Of a DNA stretch of 5,972 bases, positions 5,424 through 5,972 are shown in pieces. A program made the position numbers and the translations under genes. Location of the stretch: positions 1 to 5,972 of the forward strand of contig PWOG01000044.1 of assembly GCA_003557565.1 (NCBI GenBank), given 5' to 3'. Positions within the stretch are counted from its first letter, which is position 1; each line of letters opens with the position of its first letter. This stretch comes from Desulfobulbaceae bacterium (GTDB lineage Bacteria; Desulfobacterota; Desulfobulbia; Desulfobulbales; Desulfurivibrionaceae). Under the pieces are notes generated by a model. The model had not been told where the DNA came from, did no database searches, and saw nothing but the letters and a program-made list of their open reading frames with translations.

Positions 5424-5840
5424 ATGCAACTTTTGTTGGGGCTGTTTGTTGGGCTTTTGCTGGTATATCTGCTGGCCTATACCGATTTTGTGCTCAGCCG
5501 CAAGCTCAAGGAGCGGGTGACTGAGATCAATGCCCATGGTGAACGTTTTTATCGCTTCCGCCCCCTGAACATTGCCCGGGTTGCGGTTTTGAGCCTGCTG
5601 TTCTGGTTGATTCCCATCTTTCTCATCAGCCCGCAGTGGTATCTGGAATACCGCCTGGGGCTGACCATCCTGGTCTGGGCCCTGCTGGCTGCGGGGGTTT
5701 ACTACTACCTGTACCGGCGCACCTCGCCCCGTACGGCCCGCCAGGCCCTGCCCCTGCTGCTGGGCTTCGCCGTCGCCGCCGGACTGCTGCTGGGACCACT
5801 GTTTTCAGCCCTGCGCCGGCTGCTGCCCGGGTTTCATTGA
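5424..5840 (+). CDS. Small four-helix membrane protein, function unknown
   Basis: I do not recognise this 138-residue protein. Four hydrophobic stretches are visible at about 2-22, 51-70, 76-97 and 107-126. They are joined by a basic and polar loop (25-50, SRKLKERVTEINAHGERFYRFRP), a short turn (about 71-75), and a second basic loop (98-106, RRTSPRTAR). By the positive-inside rule both basic loops should face the cytoplasm, putting both termini outside. There are no cysteines, no metal-binding histidine cluster and no obvious signal peptidase site. The ATG at 5424 is preceded by an AGGGGA-type ribosome site about 10 nt upstream, supporting translation. It sits 24 bp after glk, probably at the end of the cooC-glk transcript. 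A repeat element begins 3 bp after its stop codon. Confidence 0.72.
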   Translation: MQLLLGLFVGLLLVYLLAYTDFVLSRKLKERVTEINAHGERFYRFRPLNIARVAVLSLLFWLIPIFLISPQWYLEYRLGLTILVWALLAAGVYYYLYRRTSPRTARQALPLLLGFAVAAGLLLGPLFSALRRLLPGFH

Positions 5841-5843
5841 AGC

Positions 5844-5972
5844 TAAGCGATCACATGGCACCGCCGAAAGCGGCGATCGGGCCGGCTCACGTACTGATGT
5901 ACGCTTCGCCGGCCCGATCACCACAACCTGCGGCACCCTGCGGGCGCTTACCATTTTGGCCCCGTGATCACC
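5844..5972 (-). mobile_element. Repeat element copy B (MITE-like / palindromic element), reaching the window end
   Basis: This is the reverse-complement match of 37-165 (115 of 129 identical, no gaps). The element starts 3 bp after the stop of the membrane-protein gene; its other end coincides with the window edge, so any target duplication is out of view. The central hairpin is intact: GATCGGGCCGGC (5875-5886) pairs perfectly with 5908-5919, and inside it CGTAC (5890-5894) pairs with GTACG (5899-5903) around a TGAT loop. A second small hairpin, CGCCG/CGGCG, lies at 5862-5875. TAAGCG at 5844-5849 can also pair with CGCTTA at 5945-5950. No transposase is encoded. The stem could act incidentally as a 3' stabiliser or terminator for the upstream operon, although no T-run follows it. 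Confidence 0.85.
5875..5919 (+). repeat. Central hairpin of repeat element copy B
   Basis: A 12-bp perfect GC-rich stem (5875-5886 with 5908-5919) encloses a 5-bp stem (5890-5894 with 5899-5903). The same bases in copy A at 90-134 have lost 4 of the 12 pairs and weakened one to G-U, so the intergenic copy is the better-preserved structure. The hairpin lies about 35 bp downstream of the membrane-protein stop. Confidence 0.8.

Noticed and set aside
5844..5972. Continuous open frame through copy B on the + strand as a small gene
   Set aside because: It follows from the GC-rich repeat sequence; there is no ribosome site and the second copy lies inside another gene on a different reading.

Overview
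The window (5,972 bp, GC-rich, densely coded) looks like the chromosome of a Gram-negative anaerobe or facultative anaerobe, most plausibly a deltaproteobacterium (Desulfobacterota). This rests on the mix of a CooC-type nickel ATPase, a proteobacterial-type glucokinase, a bacterial leucyl-transferase and a YyaL/DUF255 protein. The lineage is an inference, not something the sequence proves.

Layout. (1) 1-879, + strand: the C-terminal part of a YyaL-type (DUF255/thioredoxin-domain) protein, cut by the window start. It is interrupted in frame by a 134-bp repeat element flanked by a 7-bp target duplication. (2) 880-1120: a non-coding gap between convergent genes, holding a short direct repeat; a perfect 19-bp inverted repeat begins here and runs into the end of the next gene. 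(3) 3543-1121, - strand: a compact three-gene operon, read right to left: a DUF1343/NamZ-like protein, the leucyl-transferase Bpt, and a DnaQ-like DEDDh exonuclease. The second junction is a 4-nt ATGA overlap. (4) 3544-3660: the divergent promoter region, with three nested inverted repeats. (5) 3661-5840, + strand: cooC, glk and a small four-helix membrane protein, with gaps of 24-26 bp. (6) 5844-5972: a second copy of the repeat element in the opposite orientation, starting 3 bp after the last stop codon and running to the end of the window.

The standout signal is the repeat family. The two copies align without gaps over 129 bp at 115/129 identity. One is intergenic and keeps a perfect 12-bp hairpin stem. 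The other lies inside a protein gene, adds 47 codons without a stop or frameshift, and removing it together with one target copy restores an ordinary YyaL sequence (TRLR-DPDTGNLYRRY). This behaves like the Rickettsia palindromic elements, which insert in frame into genes, and structurally resembles a non-autonomous MITE or an ERIC-like element. I know of no named family with this sequence.

The genes do not form one pathway. CooC serves carbon monoxide dehydrogenase / acetyl-CoA synthase maturation, Glk feeds glucose into glycolysis, Bpt tags proteins for N-degron proteolysis, DUF1343 proteins are linked to peptidoglycan amino-sugar recycling, and YyaL is of uncertain function. Two enzymes carry a substitution at a position expected to be conserved: PQHG instead of PEHG in the DUF1343 protein, and Asn instead of the glucose-binding Glu in Glk.
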